Positions 1 through 6,069 of a DNA stretch of 6,776 nucleotides are shown one piece after another; position 1 is the stretch's first letter, and the number at the start of each line of letters is the position of its first letter. Source of the stretch: Armatimonadota bacterium (lineage in GTDB: Bacteria; Sysuimicrobiota; Sysuimicrobiia; Sysuimicrobiales; Kaftiobacteriaceae); contig JAIBHM010000103.1 in the NCBI GenBank assembly GCA_020028535.1, forward strand, positions 1 through 6,776, read 5' to 3'. The notes below the pieces were generated by a model. That model did not search any database, was not told the origin of the DNA, and worked only from the letters and a program-made list of their open reading frames with translations. The position numbers and the translations under genes were made by a program.

Positions 1-741
1 CAACCGCTGTGGCGTGTGTTGGGCGCAGCGAAGACGGGCCCGATTCCCACCTACAATACGGACGCCGGCTGGCTGAACTGGACCGAGGAGGAGCTCATCG
101 ATGACATCCGGCGGCTGGTCGATCAGGGCTGGCACGCGGTGAAGATGAAGGTGGGCAAGCCCAGCCAGCAGGAGGATGTGGGCCGCGTGGCGGCGGTGCG
201 CCGGGCGATCGGAGACGACATCGAGTTGATGGTGGATGCCAATACGCTCTGGGATCTCAACACGGCCATGACCACGGCGCATCTGCTGGAACCGTTCCGG
301 CTGAAGTGGCTGGAGGAGCCCCTGCACCCGGACGACATCAGCGGCCATGCCCGGCTGGCCCATGCCACTCGAATCCCTCTCGCGATCGGCGAGAGCATCT
401 ATTCAAAATACACGTTTCGAGAATACATGGCGCAGGGCGCGGCCGGCTACGTGCAGGTGGACGTGACGCGCGTGGGCGGCATCACGGAATGGCTCGATGT
501 CGCGGCGACGGCGGCAACGTTTGGGCTGCCGGTAATTCCGCATCACGGCGACATGATGCAGGTCCACCAGCATGTGGTCGCCGCCACTCGCAACGCCCCG
601 ATGCTGGAGTACATCCCGTGGATCCTCGAACTCTTCGAGGATCCGGTCGACGTCCGGGAAGGCATGCTGTATCTTCCGGATCGCCCGGGGGCATCGACGT
701 CGATGCGAGCGGACGCCTTCGAACGCTATCGCGTGGCCTGA
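1..741 (+). CDS. Mandelate racemase-type enolase superfamily enzyme (probable acid-sugar dehydratase), 5'-truncated
   Basis: The reading frame is open from base 1 (it begins Gln-Pro-Leu-Trp-Arg) to the TGA at 739-741, so the start and most of the N-terminal capping domain lie outside the window. The visible part is the C-terminal barrel. Seen in sequence: a Lys-x-Lys pair (codons 142 and 148), metal-ligand candidates Asp (235, in VDAN), Glu (313, in WLEEP) and Glu (391, in GES), an Asp (460, in VDVTRVGG), His (541/544, in PHHGD) and a late Glu (607, in LEYI). This set matches the mandelate racemase subgroup, in which Mg2+ stabilises an enolate intermediate and the Lys and His-Asp pairs act as acid/base. 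Most relatives are sugar-acid dehydratases or racemases, cytoplasmic and catabolic. The substrate cannot be read from the sequence. The GTG at 16 is internal to the family fold and is not the real start. It is convergent with the next gene. Confidence 0.9.
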   Translation, partial: QPLWRVLGAAKTGPIPTYNTDAGWLNWTEEELIDDIRRLVDQGWHAVKMKVGKPSQQEDVGRVAAVRRAIGDDIELMVDANTLWDLNTAMTTAHLLEPFRLKWLEEPLHPDDISGHARLAHATRIPLAIGESIYSKYTFREYMAQGAAGYVQVDVTRVGGITEWLDVAATAATFGLPVIPHHGDMMQVHQHVVAATRNAPMLEYIPWILELFEDPVDVREGMLYLPDRPGASTSMRADAFERYRVA

Positions 742-766
742 CCCCGAGCACACACGGCACAAAAAT

Positions 767-806
767 CACAAGGACTGTCCCTCAACAGCAAGGGACAGTC
801 CTTGTG
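767..806 (-). terminator. Perfect 16-bp hairpin with T-run, between convergent genes
   Basis: Arms CACAAGGACTGTCCCT (767-782) and AGGGACAGTCCTTGTG (791-806) are exact reverse complements around an 8-nt loop. Read on the minus strand the stem is followed at once by ATTTTTG (766-760), so it fits a rho-independent terminator for the membrane-protein gene whose stop is at 840-842, about 33 bp away. On the plus strand only GGACTTTAG follows, so termination of the enolase-family gene would be weaker. A smaller AGGCC-ACCC-GGCCT hairpin (813-826) lies just beside it. The GGGACAGTCC-type core also resembles dispersed REP palindromes; that is inference. Confidence 0.75.
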
Positions 807-839
807 GACTTTAGGCCACCCGGCCTGTGGTGAGCTCGG

Positions 840-1562
840 TTACGCGGCCCGGCGCACGCCGTTGGCCCGCCGCTTCTTCGGAACAAACCACCTCGAAATA
901 TAAGCGGGACCCACTTCGGCGCGGAGCGTCAGCGAGGTCCAGATCAGCCAGGCGATCATCCCCAACGCGCTCACCATAAACAGGAGCACGTGCGAGGCGA
1001 AGGCCGCAAAGGCCATCACGACGCCGACGATCACGCTCATCTGGCCGACGGTCGCGTACTTCTTCTCGGTCACCATGACGCGACCGATCACCAGGATGCC
1101 GACCCCGGTGGCGAGAGCGCTCAGCGATTCCAGCGAGTGGACGACGCCGCGGAGCGCGTAGAATGCGTGTGCCCCGCCCACGACGTTCGTCGCATAGAGG
1201 CTGGACAGCGCATCGAACCCCGCCTGGCGGACCAGCACGGCCGCCGCGAGCGTCCCAGCGCCGAAGAGCCCGGCGCCGGCGCCGAGTTTGACGATCCCTG
1301 ACCCATTGCCGTTGAACCGGTCCTGGAGTGCCGCGAACAGCACCGCGGCGCCCATGGCGGACAACAGCCCGCCCAGGATGTGTACGGTCCAGACCATGGC
1401 CTGATGCTTGGTTATGAATGGCAGGTAGCGATGAGGGTTAACTTGATCGACGAAGTCCAGGCCTGCGGTCGGAAAGATGAAGACGAAGCCCAGGAATACC
1501 CAGGCTGTCGCAATGCCAGCCACTAACCCTGCTTCACCGCCTAAGCGGCGCAGGTTTTCCAT
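840..1562 (-). CDS. Six-helix integral membrane protein of unknown function (paralog A)
   Basis: This is a 240-residue hydrophobic protein that I do not recognise as a named family. Predicted membrane segments by eye fall at about 12-31, 55-79, 93-112, 143-164, 173-190 and 193-213. A conserved-looking polar stretch follows helix 1 (NPHRYLPFITKH, residues 42-53), and charged or aromatic positions follow helix 3 (VRQAGFDA, then LYATN). The C-terminus is basic (PKKRR and RR) and probably cytoplasmic. The start ATG at 1562 is supported by AGGAGGGG (complement of 1572-1579) about 9-11 bp upstream. It is the divergent paralog of the gene at 1762-2469: the two align without gaps over the first ~125 residues and share MENLRRLG, AGL, NPH-x-YL-x-FI-x-KH, DRF and RQ-x-G. 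No catalytic motif is evident; a role in transport, sensing or membrane physiology would be a guess. Confidence 0.85.
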   Translation of the reverse strand: MENLRRLGGEAGLVAGIATAWVFLGFVFIFPTAGLDFVDQVNPHRYLPFITKHQAMVWTVHILGGLLSAMGAAVLFAALQDRFNGNGSGIVKLGAGAGLFGAGTLAAAVLVRQAGFDALSSLYATNVVGGAHAFYALRGVVHSLESLSALATGVGILVIGRVMVTEKKYATVGQMSVIVGVVMAFAAFASHVLLFMVSALGMIAWLIWTSLTLRAEVGPAYISRWFVPKKRRANGVRRAA

Positions 1563-1761
1563 ATAGGGATTCCCCTCCTCTGGGTTGGGTTGAACAGCAT
1601 TCCACAGCGTTCTCAGGCTGGTATGGGACTACTCTGCCCGGGGAGGGGCCGTTTAGTCCCCGGGAGGGCCTACTCGCCCCCCCTTTCGGGCAAGGACCCG
1701 GATGCCGGGCAATCTGGATAGCAGTCTATTCTTGCCCGACGGTCAAAAGGAGGGAATCTCG
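1563..1761. promoter_or_regulatory. Divergent control region with GC dyads and a repeated CGGGCAA heptamer
   Basis: This 199-bp spacer separates the two divergent paralogs and must carry the promoters for both. Visible structure: CCCGGGGA (1637-1644) pairs with TCCCCGGG (1657-1664) around a 12-nt loop. A near direct repeat, CCGGGGAGGGGCC (1638-1650) and CCGGGAGGGCC (1660-1670), starts 22 bp apart, about two helical turns. TCGGGCAAG (1686-1694) is inverted exactly as CTTGCCCGA (1731-1739). The heptamer CGGGCAA occurs directly at 1687-1693 and 1706-1712 and inverted at 1732-1738. CCCGG-ATG-CCGGG (1697-1709) is a small internal hairpin. These could be operator sites or a structured 5' leader of the plus-strand gene. 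I found no convincing -35/-10 pair and recognise no known riboswitch. Confidence 0.45.
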
Positions 1762-2469
1762 ATGGAGAATTTGCGGCGGCTTGGAGCCGAAGCCGGCGTT
1801 GTGGCCGGGCTAGCCACCGGCCTGTTGTTCCTCGGGTTCTTTTGGTTCTTCCCCGAGGCCGGCCTGACTCTAGCGAGCCAGACCAACCCGCATAAGTACC
1901 TCGTGTTCATCCGCAAACACGAGATGCTGTTTTGGGCAGTGAACGTCGGGGGTGGCCTCCTCGCCGCGTTGATGAGCGCGGTTCTCTTCCTGGCCCTGAG
2001 TGACCGGTTCCACCAGGACGCGCCGGCGAGCGCCAAGATCGGTCCGCTGTTTGGCATCGTCGGAGCGATCGGCTTCGCGGCCAGCGCTCTCATCCGTCAG
2101 GTAGGCTACAGCGCGGCTTCGGTGCTGTACGTGACAAACAAGACCGGAGCGGTGCAGGCCTTCCGCGGCGCGCAGTGGATCGAAACCTCGTTGTTCGCGA
2201 TGGGGCAAGTTGGCGTCGGACTCGGGGCGATCGTCCTTGGCATCGTGATGCTGCGCGAAAAACACTACTCGGGGGTTGGCTACCTGAGCGCCGTGGCAGG
2301 GACCGCGATGTTTCTGGGCGCGTTTGTTGAGCACGCCGTCCTCTTCATGGCCAGCCTGGCCCTCATGGCAGCGTGGTTCGTCTGGACGGCCCTCATTGTC
2401 CGATCAGAGGCAGGCCCCGGCCTGATTCGCCTGGGCGCGACGAGATCGCGATCCCGGCAGGCCGCATAG
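1762..2469 (+). CDS. Six-helix integral membrane protein of unknown function (paralog B)
   Basis: This 235-residue paralog of the gene at 840-1562 has the same six predicted membrane segments (about 12-31, 55-79, 93-112, 143-164, 173-190, 193-213). Shared positions include MENLRRLG at the N-terminus, NPHKYLVFIRKH (42-53), DRF (81-83), IRQVGYSA (111-118) and LYVTN (122-126). The start chosen is the ATG at 1762, because AAGGAGG (1747-1753) lies 8 bp upstream and the N-terminus then lines up exactly with the paralog. An in-frame ATG at 1702 would add 20 residues with no counterpart and would run through the dyad region. The short C-terminal tail is basic (RSRSR). The family is unknown to me. The mirrored layout suggests an inverted gene duplication, or two subunits of one membrane complex. 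Confidence 0.85.
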   Translation: MENLRRLGAEAGVVAGLATGLLFLGFFWFFPEAGLTLASQTNPHKYLVFIRKHEMLFWAVNVGGGLLAALMSAVLFLALSDRFHQDAPASAKIGPLFGIVGAIGFAASALIRQVGYSAASVLYVTNKTGAVQAFRGAQWIETSLFAMGQVGVGLGAIVLGIVMLREKHYSGVGYLSAVAGTAMFLGAFVEHAVLFMASLALMAAWFVWTALIVRSEAGPGLIRLGATRSRSRQAA

Positions 2470-2499
2470 GATTCTCGAACGTCTTTCGTTCTGACACAC

Positions 2500-2531
2500 C
2501 GACGGCCCGGGAGAGATTCCCCGGGCCGTCG
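2500..2531. terminator. Bidirectional terminator-like hairpin between convergent genes
   Basis: CGACGGCCCGGG (2500-2511) and CCCGGGCCGTCG (2520-2531) form a perfect 12-bp GC-rich stem around an 8-nt loop. It sits 30 bp after the stop of the upstream plus-strand gene and 23 bp beyond the stop of the minus-strand protease gene. No clear T-run follows on either strand (CGTTCTG on the plus side), so it is a strong hairpin at the right place rather than a textbook intrinsic terminator. A small GAACG-TCTTT-CGTTC hairpin precedes it at 2477-2491. Confidence 0.6.
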
Positions 2532-2554
2532 CGTTCTGCCGCTCAGCGAATGGC

Positions 2555-3586
2555 TCAGGCGGATTCTTCCGGCAATTCGGTCGGCGTCACCCTGAAGGAC
2601 CGCCTCTCCGCCCCACGCAATACTTCGATAGTGACTGACTCACCGATGGCATGCCGGCCCAGCACCCGTTGGAGGTCGTCAGGGGTTGCCACCGCCGTGT
2701 CCCCGACACGCACGATGATATCGCCGGCGAGGAATCCTCCTGCGGAGGCTGCGGTCCCGGGCTGGACCTCGGCGATGCGTACACCGGTCGGGACACTCAA
2801 CCCATACTCGAGCACGAGCTGCCGGTCGACCTGCACAAGCTGACCGGACACTCCGAGGTACGCACGGCGGACTCGCCCCTCGCGAATCAACTGGGCCGTC
2901 ACCCACTTCGCGGTGTTCACGGGAATCGCAAAGCAGATCCCCTGCGAGCCCATGATCACCGCCGTGTTGATCCCGACGACCTGGCCGCGGAAGTCGGTGA
3001 GCGGTCCACCGGAGTTGCCCGGATTCAGGGGCGCATCGGTCTGGATGATGTTCTCGATGAGGCGGCCGGATTGCGCGCGCAGCGAGCGGCCGAGCGCGCT
3101 CACCACGCCCGTGGTCACGGTGGCCTGAAACCCGAGCGGGTTTCCGATCGCTACCACCAGCTGGCCGACGCGCAGCCGGGACGAATCCCCGAGCTCCGCG
3201 TGCGGAAGTCCGGCTTCATTGAGTCGCACAACTGAAAGGTCGCTGTGCGGATCATCGCCGACCACCTGTGCCTCCAGCGTCCGGCCGTCCTGAAGCCGCA
3301 CTTCAATGCGATCTGAGCCTCTCACTACATGACTGTTGGTCAGCACATAGCCGTCCGGCGTAATGATCACGCCGCTCCCGGCGCCGTGAAGCTCATCCAG
3401 CCCCCGCCGCCGAAAACGCTCCGGCGCCCGGCGGGCGACGGACACGCTGACCACCGCGGGGCCCGCGCGCTCCACTGCCTGGATGACGGCGCGGGAGTAC
3501 GCGTCGAGGGCGTCGAACTCTTCAACAGGGATTGCTTCCGACGGCTGATTGACATCAACCTCTGACAGCACCCGATCCAGTTGCAC
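2555..3586 (-). CDS. HtrA/Deg-family serine protease (trypsin-like domain plus one PDZ), no export signal seen
   Basis: This is a 343-residue S1C-type protease. Numbered from the GTG at 3586, the triad is His86 (TNSHVV), Asp116 (HSDLSVV) and Ser192 (GNSGGPL). The oxyanion and pocket region follows, with GICFAIP around residue 218, where many homologues have GIGFAIP. A single PDZ domain spans about 242-334 (YLGVSG, GVRIAEVQPGTAA, GDIIVRVGD). The family degrades misfolded proteins, usually in the periplasm or at the membrane. Here the N-terminal ~40 residues are polar and acidic with no signal peptide or membrane segment, so a cytoplasmic location is possible. Start choice: AGGAGG (complement of 3595-3600) is only 2 bp from the ATG at 3592 but 8 bp from the GTG at 3586, which favours the GTG. 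It is divergent from the secreted-protein gene, and no heat-shock element was recognised. Confidence 0.93.
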   Translation of the reverse strand: MQLDRVLSEVDVNQPSEAIPVEEFDALDAYSRAVIQAVERAGPAVVSVSVARRAPERFRRRGLDELHGAGSGVIITPDGYVLTNSHVVRGSDRIEVRLQDGRTLEAQVVGDDPHSDLSVVRLNEAGLPHAELGDSSRLRVGQLVVAIGNPLGFQATVTTGVVSALGRSLRAQSGRLIENIIQTDAPLNPGNSGGPLTDFRGQVVGINTAVIMGSQGICFAIPVNTAKWVTAQLIREGRVRRAYLGVSGQLVQVDRQLVLEYGLSVPTGVRIAEVQPGTAASAGGFLAGDIIVRVGDTAVATPDDLQRVLGRHAIGESVTIEVLRGAERRSFRVTPTELPEESA

Positions 3587-3651
3587 AGCCATCACCTCCT
3601 GCTCTACCCTACCGAACGCGAACGTTTGGGTGAGTATTCCGAAGGGAGAAA

Positions 3652-3705
3652 ATGAGTTTCATGGACGATGCTTCTTCGGGAGGTGAGGTATTTCTTGAGA
3701 GGTGA
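3652..3705 (+). other. Possible short leader ORF overlapping the start of the secreted-protein gene
   Basis: An ATG at 3652, preceded closely by AAGGGAG (3642-3648), opens a 17-codon frame (MSFMDDASSGGEVFLER) that ends at TGA 3703-3705. It overlaps, in another frame, the region where the downstream gene must start (TTG at 3695). This could be a translated leader that couples to the gene, or a chance frame. Nothing in the peptide itself suggests a function, such as a run of one amino acid. Confidence 0.2.
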
Positions 3706-4339
3706 GTCGATACGAGGGCTCGCCCTTGCTGTGTTGCTCCTTCTGGCACTTCCTCTGGCTGCCGCGCAACAGGATGCTCCATCCGGGACACCGGCGCAGT
3801 CGGAATCACGCTCTGAAGCGCTCACCATTGAGAGTTACCCTTTGAAGGCTCTGGACGACGTGCTCGCCGGCCGGCGCGCGTCATTCGATCGGAGTAGCGG
3901 GGCGAGTCGTGACCCCTCAGAGCCGGTTGACCTGCGTGCCCGGTGGGCCGACCGCGCCGCACTGCCCTATTCGCTTACCCTGAATTCACAAGGACAGATC
4001 ACTGGCTCATTCGGGGGCGTTCCGGTCGTGGGCATGCTCTACGGGGTGAAAGGCGAGGGCGTCTTCATGCTGACCGTGGATGGCCAGGCCTTCGTGATGG
4101 GCACTTATGAGTGCATGCGGGGCGAGTGCAGCATCGTAGGTGAGGAAGTCCTGGGTCAGGCAAAGTCCTTTCTCATCTTCACCAACAGCCTCACCGGCAC
4201 GTTCCGCGGCACGCTGCACGGGTTCTACCCGTCGCGGCAGGCCTGGCTGGGCACTGTGGAAGCGTGGGCGCGGGAGAACCTCGAGGCCTCGCGCGTCCAG
4301 GAAATCGTCACTGCGGCGGCCCGTCTCGAGGGCAAATAA
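3695..4339 (+). CDS. Secreted protein of unknown function with signal peptide
   Basis: I do not recognise this protein. From the TTG at 3695 it is 214 residues: a short basic N-region (MRGESIRG), a hydrophobic core (LALAVLLLLALPL) and an AAA-QQ cleavage site near residue 24, so it is very likely exported. There is no Cys at the cleavage point, so it is not a lipoprotein. A low-complexity, charged linker follows. Then comes a probably beta-rich middle part (YSLTLNSQGQITGSFGGVPVVG and onward) with two close cysteines in CMRGEC that could form a disulfide. A helical C-terminus carries AWARENLEASRVQEIV. The TTG start is favoured because GGAGGTGA (3679-3686) lies 8 bp upstream. The in-frame ATG at 3668 would add nine residues but has no nearby Shine-Dalgarno. 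It is divergent from the HtrA-type gene, which might hint at an envelope role, but this is only context. Confidence 0.8.
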   Translation: MRGESIRGLALAVLLLLALPLAAAQQDAPSGTPAQSESRSEALTIESYPLKALDDVLAGRRASFDRSSGASRDPSEPVDLRARWADRAALPYSLTLNSQGQITGSFGGVPVVGMLYGVKGEGVFMLTVDGQAFVMGTYECMRGECSIVGEEVLGQAKSFLIFTNSLTGTFRGTLHGFYPSRQAWLGTVEAWARENLEASRVQEIVTAAARLEGK

Positions 4340-4353
4340 GGCGGAAACGCCTT
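4338..4353 (+). terminator. Small hairpin with GAAA tetraloop at the stop codon
   Basis: AAGGCG (4338-4343) and CGCCTT (4348-4353) pair exactly around a GAAA (GNRA-type) loop, beginning within the TAA stop codon of the secreted-protein gene. The following sequence is CCCCTCAAAGTTTT, so the T-rich part comes too late for a classical intrinsic terminator. It may be a weak terminator or a 3'-end stabilising hairpin. Confidence 0.35.
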
Positions 4354-4386
4354 CCCCTCAAAGTTTTGGCAGCGGTCACCCCCAGG

Positions 4387-4402
4387 TGTGACATAAGTCA
4401 CT
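4387..4402 (+). promoter_or_regulatory. CRP/FNR-superfamily binding site candidate
   Basis: TGTGA (4387-4391), six bases, then TCACT (4398-4402) matches nine of the ten fixed bases of the CRP consensus TGTGA-N6-TCACA. Seen as GTGAC-ATAA-GTCAC it also resembles FixK/DNR-type sites (TTGAC-N4-GTCAA). The dyad centre (4394.5) is about 42 bp before the predicted transcription start near 4437, the usual class II activator position overlapping the -35 element. The regulator is not in the window, so which family member binds is unknown. Confidence 0.5.
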
Positions 4403-4430
4403 TTTCAGGAGTGCCCCACTCAGGCATAAT
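4402..4430 (+). promoter_or_regulatory. Sigma70-type promoter of the exporter operon
   Basis: TTTTCA (4402-4407, 4/6 match to the -35 consensus) and CATAAT (4425-4430, 5/6 match to the -10 consensus) are separated by exactly 17 bp. Transcription would begin near 4437, giving a leader of about 18 nt with GGGAGG (4443-4448) six bases before the ATG at 4455. The weak -35 overlapping the CRP/FNR-like dyad fits an activator-dependent promoter. Confidence 0.55.
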
Positions 4431-4454
4431 GCTGTCCTGTGTGGGAGGCGATTC

Positions 4455-5375
4455 ATGCGGATTCGCGAGTGGGGCGCGTTCGTGCTGCTGGGGACCATCT
4501 GGGGGTCGTCGTTCCTCTGGATCAAGATCGCCGTTGGTGAGATCGGGCCGGCCACGCTGGCGGCCATCCGGCTCCTGTTCGGGCTGATCGGCCTGCTGGT
4601 CGTCGCGAGGCTGACACGGCAGAACTTCGGTAACGTACGCCTGCATCTGCCGGCCTATCTCTTCATGGGCTTCTTCAACACGGCCCTGCCGTTCATCCTG
4701 ATCTCGTGGGCCGAAACGCGCATCGATTCGGCGCTGGCGGCCATTCTCAACGCGACCGTCCCGCTGTTCGCCATCGTCATTGCTCATTACTGGCTGTCGG
4801 ACGAGCGGATTACGTTCACACGGGTGCTCGGTTTGATCGCCGGGTTCGTCGGCGTGGTCGTTTTGGTCAGCCGCGAGTTCGGGCCGCAAGGCGTCCACGG
4901 CAGCATCTGGGGTCAGGTCGCAATGCTCGCCGCGTCCGCGTGCTACGCGGTCTCCGCCACCTACTCACGCCGGTACCTGCGCGGTCATCCGCCACTCGTG
5001 CAGGCGACGATGATCGTGCTGATCGCCGATGCGATCGTGTGGGGCGTCGTCCCCGTGATGGACCGCCCGTTCGTCCTGCCGCACTCAGGGCTCACCTGGT
5101 TTGCTCTGGCATGGCTCGGCCTGCTGGGCTCCTGCGCTGCGTATTTGCTGTATTTCTATCTCCTTAATGTCTGGGGCGCCACCCGGTCGTCGCTCGTCAC
5201 CTACGTCTTCCCGGTGATCGGGCTGCTGCTTGGCATCATCTTCCTGAACGAGCCGGTGGATTGGCGGCTCATCGTCGGTTCGGCCCTCATCGTCGGCGGC
5301 ATCGTCGTGGTGAACATGCGTACGAGCGCAGCCTCCCGGGTTGGCGGGCGCACACAGCGGCCACAGGAAATCTGA
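4455..5375 (+). CDS. EamA/DMT-superfamily permease (probable metabolite exporter)
   Basis: This 306-residue protein has about ten predicted membrane helices arranged as two homologous EamA halves (roughly 8-138 and 152-287), the standard length and build of the drug/metabolite transporter superfamily. Typical signatures are visible: TIWGSSFLWIK in helix 1, the AAIR motif (36-39), SWAETRI-x-SALAAIL-x-ATVPLF before helix 4, and the FLNEP motif (263-267) in the second half. Such inner-membrane proteins commonly export amino acids, their analogues or other small metabolites using the proton gradient. The exact substrate cannot be told from sequence. It is the first gene of the operon, with its own promoter and CRP/FNR-like site, and its stop is 13 bp before azlC. 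The following exporter genes support an export role. Confidence 0.92.
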   Translation: MRIREWGAFVLLGTIWGSSFLWIKIAVGEIGPATLAAIRLLFGLIGLLVVARLTRQNFGNVRLHLPAYLFMGFFNTALPFILISWAETRIDSALAAILNATVPLFAIVIAHYWLSDERITFTRVLGLIAGFVGVVVLVSREFGPQGVHGSIWGQVAMLAASACYAVSATYSRRYLRGHPPLVQATMIVLIADAIVWGVVPVMDRPFVLPHSGLTWFALAWLGLLGSCAAYLLYFYLLNVWGATRSSLVTYVFPVIGLLLGIIFLNEPVDWRLIVGSALIVGGIVVVNMRTSAASRVGGRTQRPQEI

Positions 5376-5388
5376 ACCCGGGCAGGCG

Positions 5389-6069
5389 ATGTCGGCGAGA
5401 GAAGAGTTCTTCGCGGGCGTCCGGGCGGAATTGCCCCTGCTGTTCGGCGCTTTTCCCTTCGGCCTGATCTATGGTTTCCTTGCCCGGGAGGCGGGTGTGC
5501 CGCCGGCCGCCGCGGTGGCCATGTCGTCCATCGTCTTTGCCGGATCCGCCCAGTTCATCGGGACGCAGCTCTTCTCGGCCGCCGCTCCAGGCCTCATCAT
5601 CCTGCTCACCACGTTTGTCGTGAACCTGCGGCACGTGCTTTACAGCGCCTCAGTGGCGCCGTACCTTCGACAACTTCGGCCCGCGTGGAAGTGGTTGCTC
5701 GGCTACCTCCTCACCGACGAGGCCTATGCGGTCACGATCACGCGCCTGCGTTCGGTCTCGGAGGGTAACCACAACGCGCATTGGGTTTTCCTCGGGGCGG
5801 GGCTCGCGCTGTGGATCAGCTGGCAGGTCGGCTCGGCGCTCGGCGTCGTGCTCGGCGCGCGGATCCCGTCGGGATGGGACCTCGAGTTCGCCCTCCCGCT
5901 GATCTTCATTGCCATCACGCTCCCGATCCTCACCGATCGTGCGGCGCGGATGGCCGCCGTGGTTGCAGCAGTCATCGCCGTGCTCGCGTGGGCGGCGCCG
6001 ATGCGCCTGGGCCTGATGGCGGGGGCGATCGCGGGGATCGCGGCTGGCATGCTGGCAGAGCGCCGTTGA
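5389..6069 (+). CDS. azlC: AzlC-type branched-chain amino acid exporter, large subunit
   Basis: This 226-residue membrane protein is of normal AzlC/YgaZ length. Visible family motifs are LPLLFGAFPFGLIYGFLA (15-32), SSIVFAGSAQF (46-56), NLRHVLYS (79-86) and GYLLTDEAYAV (105-115), followed by further hydrophobic segments to the end. Family knowledge: AzlC with the small AzlD protein forms an exporter of branched-chain amino acids (azaleucine resistance in Bacillus; YgaZH exports valine in E. coli). The start at ATG 5389 is preferred because it gives the usual MSAREEF-like N-terminus. The in-frame TTG at 5341 would overlap the upstream gene by 35 bp. The ribosome site is weak (GGCAGG, 2 bp away), so translation may be coupled to the gene before it. 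The stop TGA shares one base with the next ATG. Confidence 0.93.
   Translation: MSAREEFFAGVRAELPLLFGAFPFGLIYGFLAREAGVPPAAAVAMSSIVFAGSAQFIGTQLFSAAAPGLIILLTTFVVNLRHVLYSASVAPYLRQLRPAWKWLLGYLLTDEAYAVTITRLRSVSEGNHNAHWVFLGAGLALWISWQVGSALGVVLGARIPSGWDLEFALPLIFIAITLPILTDRAARMAAVVAAVIAVLAWAAPMRLGLMAGAIAGIAAGMLAERR

Noticed and set aside
306..833. Long plus-strand frame overlapping the enolase-family gene
   Set aside because: It is an alternative frame of a high-GC gene; its product is arginine/glycine-rich with no domain, and it runs through the terminator hairpin.
1727..1732. TATTCT as a -10 element for paralog B
   Set aside because: It matches only 4/6 bases and has no -35-like hexamer at 16-18 bp; it also lies next to the inverted heptamer.
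1702..1761. Upstream in-frame start that would lengthen paralog B by 20 residues
   Set aside because: It lacks a ribosome site and breaks the exact N-terminal match with the paralog, while the ATG at 1762 has AAGGAGG at 8 bp.
2651..3235. Open frame opposite the protease gene
   Set aside because: It is antisense to a gene with an intact catalytic triad and PDZ domain; its composition is typical of a shadow frame.
3596..3694. Heat-shock control element (CIRCE-like or sigma32-like) for the protease gene
   Set aside because: The divergent spacer was read on both strands; no long inverted repeat or recognisable promoter pair was found.
4398..4898. Minus-strand frame across the promoter and the start of the EamA gene
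   Set aside because: Its product is polar and low-complexity (Asp/Glu/Gln/Arg-rich), the usual antisense pattern of a hydrophobic membrane-protein gene.
5341..5388. TTG start that would extend AzlC by 16 residues
   Set aside because: It would overlap the preceding gene by 35 bp and add a polar tail not seen in the family; ATG 5389 gives the expected length.
5781..6068. N-terminal extension of the LysE-type gene, read inside azlC
   Set aside because: The extension is Arg/Gly-rich out-of-frame translation of azlC; the ATG at 6069 yields a complete, normal-length LysE/RhtB protein.
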